Assembly: GCA_937860165.1 (NCBI GenBank)
Contig: CALMBE010000616.1
Coordinates: 1-11,501, forward strand
Direction: 5' to 3'
From: an uncultured Planctomycetaceae bacterium
GTDB lineage: Bacteria; Planctomycetota; Planctomycetia; Pirellulales; Lacipirellulaceae
DNA length: 11,501 nucleotides
The notes beneath the pieces were generated by a model, which was given only the letters and a program-made list of their open reading frames with translations, was not told the origin of the DNA and ran no database searches. A program made the translations under genes and the position numbers. Shown in pieces: positions 1 to 7,056 of this stretch (its first letter is position 1; each line of letters begins with the position of its first letter).

Positions 1-1485
1 CGCTTGCAGGGATTGTTTCTCAAAGAAGGCGAGCAGATCAACTTGGTCGATCCCTCCACCGGCCAAAAGCAGCTCGATTTGCTCGAAGACGAACGGCAGT
101 ACGACACGACGCAGATCGAACGGGAGGTCACAGCGCCCGAATCGAATCGCCAGATCATCGCCGAGATCAAGAAGTACGCCGTCGAACATGAAGCCAAGTA
201 TGGCCGGTTCCCCAAGACGCTCTTTTTTGCCGTCAACGATCTGCCGCATACCTCCCATGCCGACCAACTCGTCGCGCTCTGCCGCGAGGCGTTCGGTCGC
301 GGCGACTCATTCGTGCGTAAGATCACCGGTCGCGTCGACCGCCCCTTGCAACAAATCCGCGAGTTCCGCAACCGCCCCAATCCGGCGGTCGTCGTGTCGG
401 TCGATATGCTCTCGACCGGTGTCGATATTCCTGATTTGGAGTTCATCGTATTCCTCCGGCCAGTGAAATCACGCATTCTGTTCGAGCAAATGCTCGGCCG
501 CGGTACGCGCAAGGGGGAAAAATTTCCCGACAAGTCCCACTTCACGGTGTTTGACTGCTTTGACGGGACGCTGCTGGCCTACTTTCGTGAGGCGACCGCC
601 TTCACCCGCGAACCCCCGGAGAAGCCGTCACGCACGATCAAGGAGATCATCGACGACATATGGCAGAACCGCGACCGTGATTACAACGTCCGTTGCCTCA
701 TCCGCCGGTTGCAACGAATCGACAAGGAGATGTCGGGCGAGGCCCGCGACCTGTTCGCGGCATTCCTGACCGATGGCGATGTTGGTCGATACGCTCGTGA
801 GCTTCCCCGCCGCCTGGCAGACCAATTCAGCGATACCATGAAGCTGCTCCGCGATGAGCGGTTCCAGGATTTGCTTGTCAACTACCCACGTCCGCCGCGT
901 AGCTTTGTCATCGCCCCGGAGGCTCAAGACGAAGTCACGTCCGAGTGGCTCATCCGCGACGGTACCGGCCGTGAACACAAGCCGGAAGACTATCTGGCCG
1001 CGTTCGCCCGCTACGTCCAGGAGAACCCCGACCACATCGAGGCGGTGCGAATTCTGCTCGATCGCCCGCAGCAGTGGGGAACCGATGCCCTGAGCGAACT
1101 TCGTACCAAGCTCTCGGCCAGCAAGTTCCGCTTTACCGAAGAGAACCTGCAAAAAGCCCACGCTGCCCAGTACCACAAGTCACTCATCGACATCATCTCG
1201 ATGGTCAAGCACGCCGCAAGCGAGGCCGAACCCCTACTCACTGCTGCCGAGCGAGTCACTGCGGCACTCAGTAACCTTACCTTCGGGAAATCGTTCACCG
1301 AAGCACAGCAGCAGTGGCTCGACCGTATCCGGGCCCACCTCGTCGAAAACCTATCCATCGACCTGAGCGATTTCGACGACCTTCCGGTCTTCAGCCGCGA
1401 AGGGGGTTGGGTGGTTGCCAATCGCGTGTTTGACGGGCGACTCGAAACATTCCTTCATGAAATCAACGAGGCACTGGCCGCATGA
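1..1485 (+). CDS. hsdR: Type I restriction enzyme R subunit (HsdR), C-terminal part
   Basis: This is the motor and nuclease subunit of a Type I restriction-modification complex, which translocates DNA using ATP and cuts unmethylated DNA at a distance. Only the last 494 codons are present. The frame is open from base 1, so the TTG at base 4 is not the real start. The second helicase domain is visible: a motif IV-like KTLFFAVND near codon 73, motif V STGVDIP from codon 138, and motif VI QMLGRGTR from codon 163. After it comes a long helical region that I assign to the EcoEI-type R C-terminal domain, which normally docks on the methyltransferase. The PD-(D/E)xK nuclease and the Walker motifs should lie upstream of the window. 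The stop overlaps the hsdM start as ATGA, so the two genes are probably translationally coupled. The EcoEI-like tail suggests a Type IB system; that subtype is inference. Confidence 0.95.
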   Translation, partial: RLQGLFLKEGEQINLVDPSTGQKQLDLLEDERQYDTTQIEREVTAPESNRQIIAEIKKYAVEHEAKYGRFPKTLFFAVNDLPHTSHADQLVALCREAFGRGDSFVRKITGRVDRPLQQIREFRNRPNPAVVVSVDMLSTGVDIPDLEFIVFLRPVKSRILFEQMLGRGTRKGEKFPDKSHFTVFDCFDGTLLAYFREATAFTREPPEKPSRTIKEIIDDIWQNRDRDYNVRCLIRRLQRIDKEMSGEARDLFAAFLTDGDVGRYARELPRRLADQFSDTMKLLRDERFQDLLVNYPRPPRSFVIAPEAQDEVTSEWLIRDGTGREHKPEDYLAAFARYVQENPDHIEAVRILLDRPQQWGTDALSELRTKLSASKFRFTEENLQKAHAAQYHKSLIDIISMVKHAASEAEPLLTAAERVTAALSNLTFGKSFTEAQQQWLDRIRAHLVENLSIDLSDFDDLPVFSREGGWVVANRVFDGRLETFLHEINEALAA

Positions 1486-3125
1486 GCGACATCGTCCAAA
1501 AACTCTGGGGCTTTTGCCACAACCTGCGCCACGATGGCATCGGGTACACCGAATACGTCGAGCAGTTGACGTACCTCCTGTTCCTCAAGATGGCCGACGA
1601 GCGCAGCTTGGAGTTGCCGCGCAAGTGCGATTGGCAATCGCTGTGCAAACTCAGCGGCACCGACCTGCTGGACGGCTACACCGACATCCTCCGCACGCTC
1701 GGCCGACAGCCGGGGCTGTTGGGCGACATCTACAGCCAGTCGCAGTCGCGGTTCACCAAACCGACCACGCTCAAACAGCTCATCAGCCGCATCGACGAAA
1801 CCGAGTGGACCTCGCTGGGGGTCGACGTGAAGGCGGCCGCCTACGAAGGGTTGCTCGAAAAAGCGGCCAGCGAAGGCAAGAAGGGAGCCGGGCAACTCTT
1901 CACGCCGCGCGTGCTGATCGACGCCATCGTCCGCTGCATGAAGCCCGATCCCCGCGCCCACAACCAATTCACCATCTGCGATCCAGCCTGCGGCACTGGC
2001 GGCTTTTTGGTCTCCGCCTACGAATGGCTCGTCCAGCAAACCACAGGAGGCGCCCTCGATCGGGCCGTCGCCAAACGGATTAAGGCGAAGACCTATTTTG
2101 GCCAGGACATCGGCGAAACACCCCGCCGGCTGGCCCTGATGAATCTCGTGCTCCATGGCCTGGAGCCGCAGATCATGCTCGGCGACACGATCTACGAGCC
2201 CCCCGCCGGCCAGCGATTCGATTGCATCCTCACGAATCCGCCGTTCGGCACCAAGGGTGCCAACCAAGCCCCGGACCGCGACGACTTCACCATCGCTACC
2301 AGCAACAAGCAACTTAACTTCGTTCAGCATGTGCTCACCGTTCTCAAACCCAGCGGCCGGGCCGCAGTGGTGCTCCCCGACAATTGCCTCTTCGCCGACC
2401 AGGCGGGCGAGGTTTTCAAGATTCTCACCGAAGACTGCCGGCTGCACACCGTTCTGCGGCTGCCGCGTGGCACGTTCACTCCGTACAGCCAAGGAGTAAA
2501 GGCCAACGTGGTTTTCTTCACCAAGGGCGCGCCGAGCGACGCGGTCTGGATTTACGACGCCCGGACCAACGTGCCCGGTATCACCAAAAAGGATCGCCCC
2601 CTCACAAAGGCACACTTTGCCGAGTTCCAAAAGTGCTACGGAGCCGATCCCAATGGTCTCGCCAAGCGTAAGCTCGCCGACTCGCCCACGGGCATAGGTT
2701 ACCTTGATGGCGACCGCTGGCGCAAGTTCTCGCTGGCCGAGATGCGGGAGCGCGACTTCAAGCTCGACGGCCTAAAATGGCTCAAAGAAGAATCGCTCGA
2801 CGATGCCGACGAGCTCCCCGAACCAGAAGAGCTGGCGACCGACGCGATTGCGGAGCTTATTGGAGCCGTTGGGGAATTGCAGGCTATCCTCGCTTTACTG
2901 GAGAATGGTAATGGTGATGCTGCGGTCGCTGCGGACAAGCACAACAGCCGAGTTGTGGCCGACACGCCGGAACTCATCGCCCTGCGCCGGGCGGCCCAGG
3001 AGGCCGTCGAAATGGCCAAGCAAACCGGCACGCCCGCTTACGTCCTGGAAAGTGGAAAAGTGGTGGACATCGCCCGCTCGAAATCGACTTCCTCGGCAAA
3101 ACGGAACAGTCGGCGGACCAAGTAA
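1482..3125 (+). CDS. hsdM: Type I DNA methyltransferase subunit (HsdM), N6-adenine
   Basis: HsdM transfers a methyl group from S-adenosylmethionine to adenine N6 within the target chosen by HsdS. The 547-aa protein has an N-terminal helical HsdM_N domain (about residues 1-140), then a SAM-binding motif DPACGTGG at 167-174 and the catalytic NPPF at 252-255, in the order expected for gamma-type N6 amino-methyltransferases. The motifs are intact and the length is normal, so an active enzyme is expected. The ATG overlaps the hsdR stop by 4 bases, which fixes the start; no strong Shine-Dalgarno is seen, consistent with coupling. The C-terminal 90 residues are charged and helical and end in a basic Ser/Lys/Arg tail. 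A helix at about residues 459-479 resembles a peptide encoded just downstream (3166-3228). The hsdS partner is not adjacent but lies about 1.4 kb downstream. Confidence 0.97.
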   Translation: MSDIVQKLWGFCHNLRHDGIGYTEYVEQLTYLLFLKMADERSLELPRKCDWQSLCKLSGTDLLDGYTDILRTLGRQPGLLGDIYSQSQSRFTKPTTLKQLISRIDETEWTSLGVDVKAAAYEGLLEKAASEGKKGAGQLFTPRVLIDAIVRCMKPDPRAHNQFTICDPACGTGGFLVSAYEWLVQQTTGGALDRAVAKRIKAKTYFGQDIGETPRRLALMNLVLHGLEPQIMLGDTIYEPPAGQRFDCILTNPPFGTKGANQAPDRDDFTIATSNKQLNFVQHVLTVLKPSGRAAVVLPDNCLFADQAGEVFKILTEDCRLHTVLRLPRGTFTPYSQGVKANVVFFTKGAPSDAVWIYDARTNVPGITKKDRPLTKAHFAEFQKCYGADPNGLAKRKLADSPTGIGYLDGDRWRKFSLAEMRERDFKLDGLKWLKEESLDDADELPEPEELATDAIAELIGAVGELQAILALLENGNGDAAVAADKHNSRVVADTPELIALRRAAQEAVEMAKQTGTPAYVLESGKVVDIARSKSTSSAKRNSRRTK

Positions 3126-3126
3126 C

Positions 3127-3249
3127 TTGAGACGAGTCATATCCACACGCAGTTTGATTGAAAAGCTGAAAGGCACCATCGGCGAATTGAATGCGATCCT
3201 GGCAATGCCGGTAAAGGAGAACGGAGACTTGCGCAAGCTTGAAAACTGA
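3127..3249 (+). CDS. Possible 40-aa small ORF, similar to the HsdM C-terminal helix
   Basis: A short frame starts at TTG 3127 (or TTG 3154) and stops at 3247-3249, and its stop overlaps the ATG of the next gene as TGATG. It would encode a basic, helical peptide of about 40 residues. Residues encoded by 3166-3228 read LKGTIGELNAILA followed by an ENGD motif. They match HsdM residues 459-479 (LIGAVGELQAILA, then NGNGD) at about 12 of 21 positions. No Shine-Dalgarno precedes either TTG. It may be a real coupling peptide, a decayed tandem copy of the HsdM tail, or an untranslated relic. The similarity and the stop-start overlap are visible; any function is not. Confidence 0.35.
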   Translation: MRRVISTRSLIEKLKGTIGELNAILAMPVKENGDLRKLEN

Positions 3250-4079
3250 TGAGCGACCAATTGAAAGAGAATCCGACGATTCGCAACTACTTCGTCGATG
3301 AGGCGGGCGATCCGACCCTCTTTAATACGCACGGCAAAGTCTTACTTGGAAAAGAAGGATGCTCAAAGTTCTTCATCCTCGGCAAGCTCGATATCGTCGA
3401 TCCCGAAAAACTCGCCTCCGAACTCAACGAATTGCGGGCCAGGCTCATGGCGGATCCCTATTTTCAAGGCGTTCCGTCGATGAAGTTAGAGCAACGCAAA
3501 ACGGCCGTGTCGTTTCACGCGAAAGACGACCTACCAGAAGTACGACGTGAGGTCTTTAGCCTTTTTTCACGACATCAACTGCAATTTTTCGCGGTCGTTC
3601 GCAATAAGGCATTTATCCTGGACAAGGTCATCAACCATCGAAAGCTGTGGCCCGGCTACCGCTACCATCCCAATCAACTCTACGACCGCTGTGTCAGTCA
3701 GTGATTTCGCGAGCGACTTCACAAAGACGACGGGTATTTGATCACGTTTGCCCGACGCGGCAACTCCGATCGCACCGAATCGCTCGACAAAGCCCTCCAA
3801 GCAGCTAGAGCATCTTTTCGCCAAAAGTGGGGTATCGTCGGCTCAGCGCCTATCGAAATCATTCCCGCCAGCCCGGTCGATGCCGTCTGCCTCCAGGCGG
3901 TTGACTACTTTCTCTGGGCTCTTCAGCGATTTTACGAGCGAGACGAGGACCGGTTTCTCAATTTGGTCTGGCCCCAAGTGAAACTTGTGCTGGATCGCGA
4001 TGACCTTCGCGACGCCCCGACCGGTATCTACTACACCCAGTCCAAACCGCTTACCCTAGAGACCCGCGCAAAAAAATAG
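3249..4079 (+). pseudogene. DUF3800 family protein, interrupted by one in-frame TGA
   Basis: DUF3800 proteins have an RNase H-like fold, are often found next to restriction-modification and other defence genes, and have no settled function. The N-terminal signature YFVDEAGD is at residues 14-21 (acidic D17, E18), and the family's C-terminal pattern (DAVCLQAVDYFLWALQRFYER) is present downstream. An in-frame TGA at 3702-3704 follows LYDRCVSQ. The same frame resumes immediately with FRERLHKDDGY and runs to TAG at 4077-4079, giving 276 codons in all, a normal family length. No shift is needed, so one base change explains the break, probably at a leucine codon of an 'LYDRxVxxLFRxRLHK' stretch. The 5' product would be 151 aa and lack the C-terminal half. 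The start ATG overlaps the preceding small ORF (TGATG). Pseudogene is the simplest reading; readthrough or a sequencing error is possible. Confidence 0.85.
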
Positions 4080-4117
4080 CCGGCGAATATAGGAGCTGTC
4101 GGTTGCCCGATTACTCT

Positions 4118-4137
4118 CACGGCATGGAGCCGAATTT
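4118..4137 (+). terminator. Weak hairpin with short T-run after the DUF3800 gene
   Basis: A 4-bp stem (CGGC/GCCG with a 5-base loop) is followed by AATTTTG about 40 bases after the DUF3800 stop. The stem is short and the T-run has only four bases, so this is at best a partial terminator. It would separate hsdR-hsdM-DUF3800 from hsdS. Confidence 0.15.
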
Positions 4138-4325
4138 TGTCCACCAGCTGCAATTTACTCTACACCATGCCTTACCACAAAGCAACTGAGCCAAAATCCG
4201 AAGCGTCTGGCGCTGCAGCACGCCGCCTGCGAACGGAGCCGCCTGCGCTGAAGTCACCCCATTTTATCCAGAGCCCTTCAGCAGCTACCCCATTGGGCAG
4301 GCAGGCGAGCCCCTGCCATAAGGGG

Positions 4326-4376
4326 GCAATAGCAGGGGTAACCCCTGTTTTTACCTCGAAGAACCCCTGTTATTGC
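4326..4376 (+). promoter_or_regulatory. Pair of mutually exclusive hairpins upstream of hsdS
   Basis: The arm GCAATAGCAGGGGT (4326-4339) can pair with ACCCCTGTTATTGC (4363-4376), giving a 14-bp stem with one G.U pair. Its inner part CAGGGG (4333-4338) can instead form a tight 6-bp hairpin with CCCCTG (4342-4347). AACCCCTGTT occurs twice as a direct repeat (4340-4349 and 4362-4371), so either copy can pair with the same arm. This geometry resembles an attenuator or RNA switch, but no T-run follows and no ligand class is recognised. Confidence 0.35.
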
Positions 4377-4403
4377 GCGAGTTCGCCCTCTTGGTTGCCG
4401 GCA

Positions 4404-4468
4404 ACCTACAGGGTTCCCCCCTTACCTACAGAGTTCTCCGCAAACCTACAGAGCTTACCTACAGGGTT
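4404..4468 (+). repeat. Four direct repeats ACCTACAG(G/A)G(T/C)T
   Basis: Copies start at 4404, 4424, 4444 and 4457, so the spacing is 20, 20 and 13 bases. The first and last copies are identical (ACCTACAGGGTT); the middle two carry GAGTT and GAGCT. Embedded AACC..GGTT makes the first copy a small imperfect palindrome. The array ends 36 bases before the hsdS start. It could be a protein-binding array or an intergenic repeat family member. Confidence 0.7.
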
Positions 4469-4504
4469 CAGGACTGCCGCTGATGCTCCTGGAAAGGGCG
4501 CGGC

Positions 4505-5989
4505 ATGAGTGCGGATGATGAAGTCAATGACGATCTTCCAGAAGGATGGGCGATTTCGACCCTCAAAGAAATCACTCGGCGCCAGAAAGGTAAAAAGCCG
4601 ACCGGGCTGCAAGATCACAAGTCCGAAGGGCTGGTCCCCTACTTAGATATTAAAGCGTTCGAATTGCGAACCTTTCGTAAGTATGCCCCGCCGAAAGACT
4701 CGGTTTTAGTCAAAGGGGGAACGCCACTCGTTGTGTGGGATGGAGCGCGTTCGGGGCTTTCAGGCTTCGCTCCTTGTAACGGAGCGTTAGGATCAACACT
4801 TTCAGCGGTGACATCAGATGTGCTCGACTCCGGCTTACTTCACTACTTCCTCGCTTTCGTCTATGGCACGTTGAATGGGCAAACCCGTGGAACGGGCATT
4901 CCTCACGTAGACCCGAATGTATTTGATGAAATTGTTACACCCCTTCCCCCCCTGGCGGAGCAGCGGCGGATTGTGGCGAAGGTGGAGGCGCTCTTGGCCC
5001 GCGTGCAAACGGCCCGCCAGCGCCTGGCCCGCGTCCCCCAAATCCTCAAACGCTTCCGCCAAGCGGTACTCACCGCCGCGTGTGATGGAAGACTGACTGC
5101 GGAATGGAGGGAGAAATTTGGAGCAGGAAAAGACCTATTAACGGAGGTTGAGTCACTCACGAACAGACGTAAGATTGATTGGGAGCAGTTCGTGATGACT
5201 CGCTACAAGCCACCCGATGAGTTCGACCCTGCCAGCGACTTGGAACCGCCAGACGGATGGGCCGCTGTTAGTATGGATTCCCTTACTTCACTTATCACAA
5301 GCGGTTCACGCGCCTGGAGCAAATACTACGGGAGTGGAACCGGAACATTCATCATGGCACAGAACGTCCGGCCGTACAAACTTGACTTGTCGACGAGACA
5401 GCAAGTTGATCCGCCCGAGAACAACCGCGATCGAGTGCGCTCTCAGGTGAGAAAGGGCGATCTGCTCGTTACAATTGTCGGCGCAAACACCGGCCATGTT
5501 TGTCCCATAGATGAAGATCTCCCGGAACACTACGTTTGCCAGAGCGTAGCTATTATGCGTCCGGTTGAGCCCCGGCACGCGCCTTACCTGAATCTCTACT
5601 TAAACTCAGAGTCGCACGGACGCGGCGAGTACAAACGATACACATATGGAGAAGGGCGCCCCCATCTGGGATTCGACCAGATAAGGGTGACTAAGATTCT
5701 CCTTCCCACGCTCTGCGAACAGCGCGAGATCGTCCGCCGTGTCGATGCCCTCTTCAAACTGGCCGACGCAATCGAACGCCGCGTAGTCGTCGCCACCGCT
5801 CGTGCCGACAAGCTCACCCAGGCAATCTTAGCCAAAGCCTTCCACGGCGAGCTCGTCCCCACCGAAGCCGAACTCGCGCGACAAGAGGGCCGCGAGTACG
5901 AGACGGCGGCAGAGTTGCTGGCGCGGATTCAAACGCAGCGGGCCAACGCACCCGAGGCGAAAACCAAACGCAAGAAAGCGAGAGCCTGA
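4505..5989 (+). CDS. hsdS: Type I restriction-modification specificity subunit (HsdS)
   Basis: HsdS sets the DNA target for both methylation and restriction. The 494-aa protein has the classic two-repeat layout: TRD1 (about 11-146, opening with LPEGW), a first conserved coiled-coil region from L147 (LPPLAEQRRIV, through about 200), TRD2 from about 247 (PPDGW, W252) to 399, and a second conserved region from L400 (LPTLCEQREIV) to about 450, then a basic Lys/Arg tail. Each TRD should read one half of a bipartite site; the target cannot be predicted here. GC content is near 50-55% in TRD stretches checked by hand and about 70-78% in the coiled-coil stretches, which fits TRD exchange. The ATG at 4505 has a GGAAAGG-like Shine-Dalgarno around 4491-4497. 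The gene lies unusually far from hsdM. DUF3037 follows 2 bases after its stop. Confidence 0.95.
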   Translation: MSADDEVNDDLPEGWAISTLKEITRRQKGKKPTGLQDHKSEGLVPYLDIKAFELRTFRKYAPPKDSVLVKGGTPLVVWDGARSGLSGFAPCNGALGSTLSAVTSDVLDSGLLHYFLAFVYGTLNGQTRGTGIPHVDPNVFDEIVTPLPPLAEQRRIVAKVEALLARVQTARQRLARVPQILKRFRQAVLTAACDGRLTAEWREKFGAGKDLLTEVESLTNRRKIDWEQFVMTRYKPPDEFDPASDLEPPDGWAAVSMDSLTSLITSGSRAWSKYYGSGTGTFIMAQNVRPYKLDLSTRQQVDPPENNRDRVRSQVRKGDLLVTIVGANTGHVCPIDEDLPEHYVCQSVAIMRPVEPRHAPYLNLYLNSESHGRGEYKRYTYGEGRPHLGFDQIRVTKILLPTLCEQREIVRRVDALFKLADAIERRVVVATARADKLTQAILAKAFHGELVPTEAELARQEGREYETAAELLARIQTQRANAPEAKTKRKKARA

Positions 5990-5991
5990 AC

Positions 5992-6390
5992 GTGATGACC
6001 CCCACACAAGGTTATTACAGTATCATCCAGTTTTGCCCCGATCTGGGCCGGTGCGAGGCCGCCAATGTCGGCGTACTATTGTTTTGTCCCAAACTCGGCT
6101 ATCTCAAAGCGATGACAAACCCAAGCAACAACCGAATCATTCGGTTCTTTGGCCCCGATAGTCATGACTGGGCACAAATCGACGTGCTGAAACAAGGCGT
6201 CGTTGATCGCGTAGAATTGGAATCGCATTGGATCAAGTCGCTCGCCGATCTACGCCATTTTATTGCGCTCCACGCAAACCTGTTTCAGTTCACTTCGCCG
6301 AATCCCGCCCGAGTCACGAACCCCGATCACGACCTACAAGATCTGTTCGAGGAACTCGTTTGCGATCCACACCCTTTGACGAAAGCGTGA
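5992..6390 (+). CDS. DUF3037 domain protein
   Basis: A 132-aa protein that I assign to DUF3037 from its opening YYSIIQFCPDLGRCEAANVG (residues 8-27), which matches the family's usual pattern of a Y-S-I strand, a proline-containing turn and an 'xNVGVLLF' strand. The C-terminus ends in an acidic DHDLQDLFEELV helix. The length is normal for the short form. No catalytic motif is obvious, and there is no signal peptide or membrane segment. The start may be GTG 5992 or ATG 5995, 2 or 5 bases after the hsdS stop, and the next gene follows 7 bases after its own stop, so it belongs to the same operon. In other genomes the family often sits beside HipA-like kinases (from memory); here it is tied to hsdS. 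Function unknown. Confidence 0.82.
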   Translation: MMTPTQGYYSIIQFCPDLGRCEAANVGVLLFCPKLGYLKAMTNPSNNRIIRFFGPDSHDWAQIDVLKQGVVDRVELESHWIKSLADLRHFIALHANLFQFTSPNPARVTNPDHDLQDLFEELVCDPHPLTKA

Positions 6391-6397
6391 CGAGTTC

Positions 6398-6760
6398 ATG
6401 GCCAAGACACCTCGTATAAAGTCGCCATTCGTCGGCCGCTGGCGAATCACCTGGATGGACCAGTGGGATCAGGACGTGGTCGACGAAGAAGTCGAGGGTT
6501 TCTTCGAGTTCGAGACGAACGGGCTCGGGAGTTTTCAATTCATCTATGTTCGCGGCTGCATCGACTGGCGGGAGTCAACTCACGACGACTCGCCCAGCAT
6601 TGAATTCAGTTGGGAAGGTGCCGACGAATGCGACCCGGCAAGCGGGCGCGGCTGGGTTCGCCTATCGGAAGAGGGCATCGAAGGCACGATCTATTTTCAT
6701 CGCGGTGACGAATCTGCCTTCCGCGCAGCGCCCAAGACGTTGAAGTCGCCACGCTCGTAA
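6398..6760 (+). CDS. Small beta-rich 'FVGRW' protein, unknown function
   Basis: A 120-aa acidic protein. After a short basic N-terminus it reads FVGRWRI (residues 11-17), followed by strand-like segments EEVEGFFEFE, GSFQFIYVRG, PSIEFSWEG and EGTIYFHRGDE separated by glycine- and aspartate-rich turns. The opening G-x-W and the alternating strands suggest a small beta-barrel, possibly lipocalin-like; that is inference from pattern only. I have an impression of similar stand-alone hypothetical proteins elsewhere but cannot name a family. There is no signal peptide, so it is probably cytoplasmic. It starts 7 bases after the DUF3037 stop with a weak GACGAG ribosome site and is the last gene of the restriction-modification operon. 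The tail (RAAPKTLKSPRS) looks disordered. Confidence 0.75.
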   Translation: MAKTPRIKSPFVGRWRITWMDQWDQDVVDEEVEGFFEFETNGLGSFQFIYVRGCIDWRESTHDDSPSIEFSWEGADECDPASGRGWVRLSEEGIEGTIYFHRGDESAFRAAPKTLKSPRS

Positions 6761-6777
6761 GGCACTTCGCACTTACG
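6756..6777 (+). terminator. Hairpin overlapping the last stop codon of the operon
   Basis: CGTAAG (6756-6761) pairs with CTTACG (6772-6777), and an inner GC/GC step with a one-base bulge extends the stem. It spans the stop codon of the GRW gene. No T-run follows, so it is not a standard intrinsic terminator, but it could mark the 3' end of the transcript or protect it. Confidence 0.25.
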
Positions 6778-6810
6778 TCCGTCGGCAACAACACACCATG
6801 TGTCAGTTCT

Positions 6811-7008
6811 CTATTCTTGAGGCGTTCTCTCCAGCGGTCGCGGCCGCGCCGCCAGGCCGGCCGGTGCATCGACCGCGCTCTTCGCAATGAGGGGAACCAA
6901 ATCACCAATCAACACCGCCGCGCGATTGGCCCGCGGCACGATCAACAGCCGATCCCGCTTGACAACGGTAGAGTTTTGAGGTGTTGCTTGCTTAACAGCC
7001 GCAGCACG
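6811..7008 (-). pseudogene. Possible gene relic on the - strand
   Basis: Read leftwards, a 65-codon frame between stops encodes a protein-like stretch with RDRLLIVPRANRAAVLIGD, then LVPLIAKSAVD, and ends in TAG at 6811-6813. It lacks a good start (only TTG/GTG inside) and a ribosome site. In the neighbouring frame just upstream (to the right), FSVRDVLRLLSKQHLKTLP also looks protein-like before its own stop, so a frameshifted remnant is conceivable. I do not recognise a family. Compositional chance in high-GC DNA is a fair alternative. Confidence 0.22.
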
Positions 7009-7030
7009 TCACGGACAGAGAATCGCCGAA

Positions 7031-7056
7031 TTGCCAAAAGGGAACGGAATTGGCAA
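7031..7056. repeat. Inverted repeat TTGCCAA-N12-TTGGCAA
   Basis: Perfect 7-bp arms at 7031-7037 and 7050-7056 enclose 12 bases. No T-run follows on either strand, so it fits an operator or a simple hairpin better than a terminator. Confidence 0.5.

Larger units (their letters stand above)
4080..4504 (+). other. 425-base gap before hsdS, no convincing gene
   Basis: This gap holds a 10-base direct repeat GCCGCCTGCG (4222-4231 and 4238-4247), competing hairpins (4326-4376) and four copies of an ACCTACAG-type repeat (4404-4468). A 123-codon frame (4137-4508, TTG start) crosses it and overlaps the hsdS start, but its product is low-complexity and resembles no protein I know. I read the gap as untranslated leader or intergenic DNA. 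Confidence 0.55.

Noticed and set aside
628..1176. 182-codon frame on the - strand opposite hsdR
   Set aside because: Antisense shadow of the recognised HsdR C-terminal domain.
1455..2630. 391-codon frame on the - strand opposite hsdM
   Set aside because: Shadow of hsdM caused by high GC at third positions; hsdM has all the family motifs.
3702..3704. TGA as selenocysteine or a reassigned codon
   Set aside because: Other genes here (hsdR, hsdS, DUF3037, HTH and TPR genes) end in TGA, DUF3800 has no known selenoprotein form, and no SECIS-like hairpin was evident.
4326..4468. CRISPR array or Type III toxin-antitoxin RNA repeats
   Set aside because: Repeats are only about 12 bases with 20/20/13 spacing, no unique spacers, no cas genes and no ToxN-like gene next to them.
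4137..4508. 123-codon frame overlapping the hsdS start as ATGA
   Set aside because: TTG start without ribosome site, low-complexity product, and it translates the hairpin and repeat region; the ATGA overlap is probably chance.
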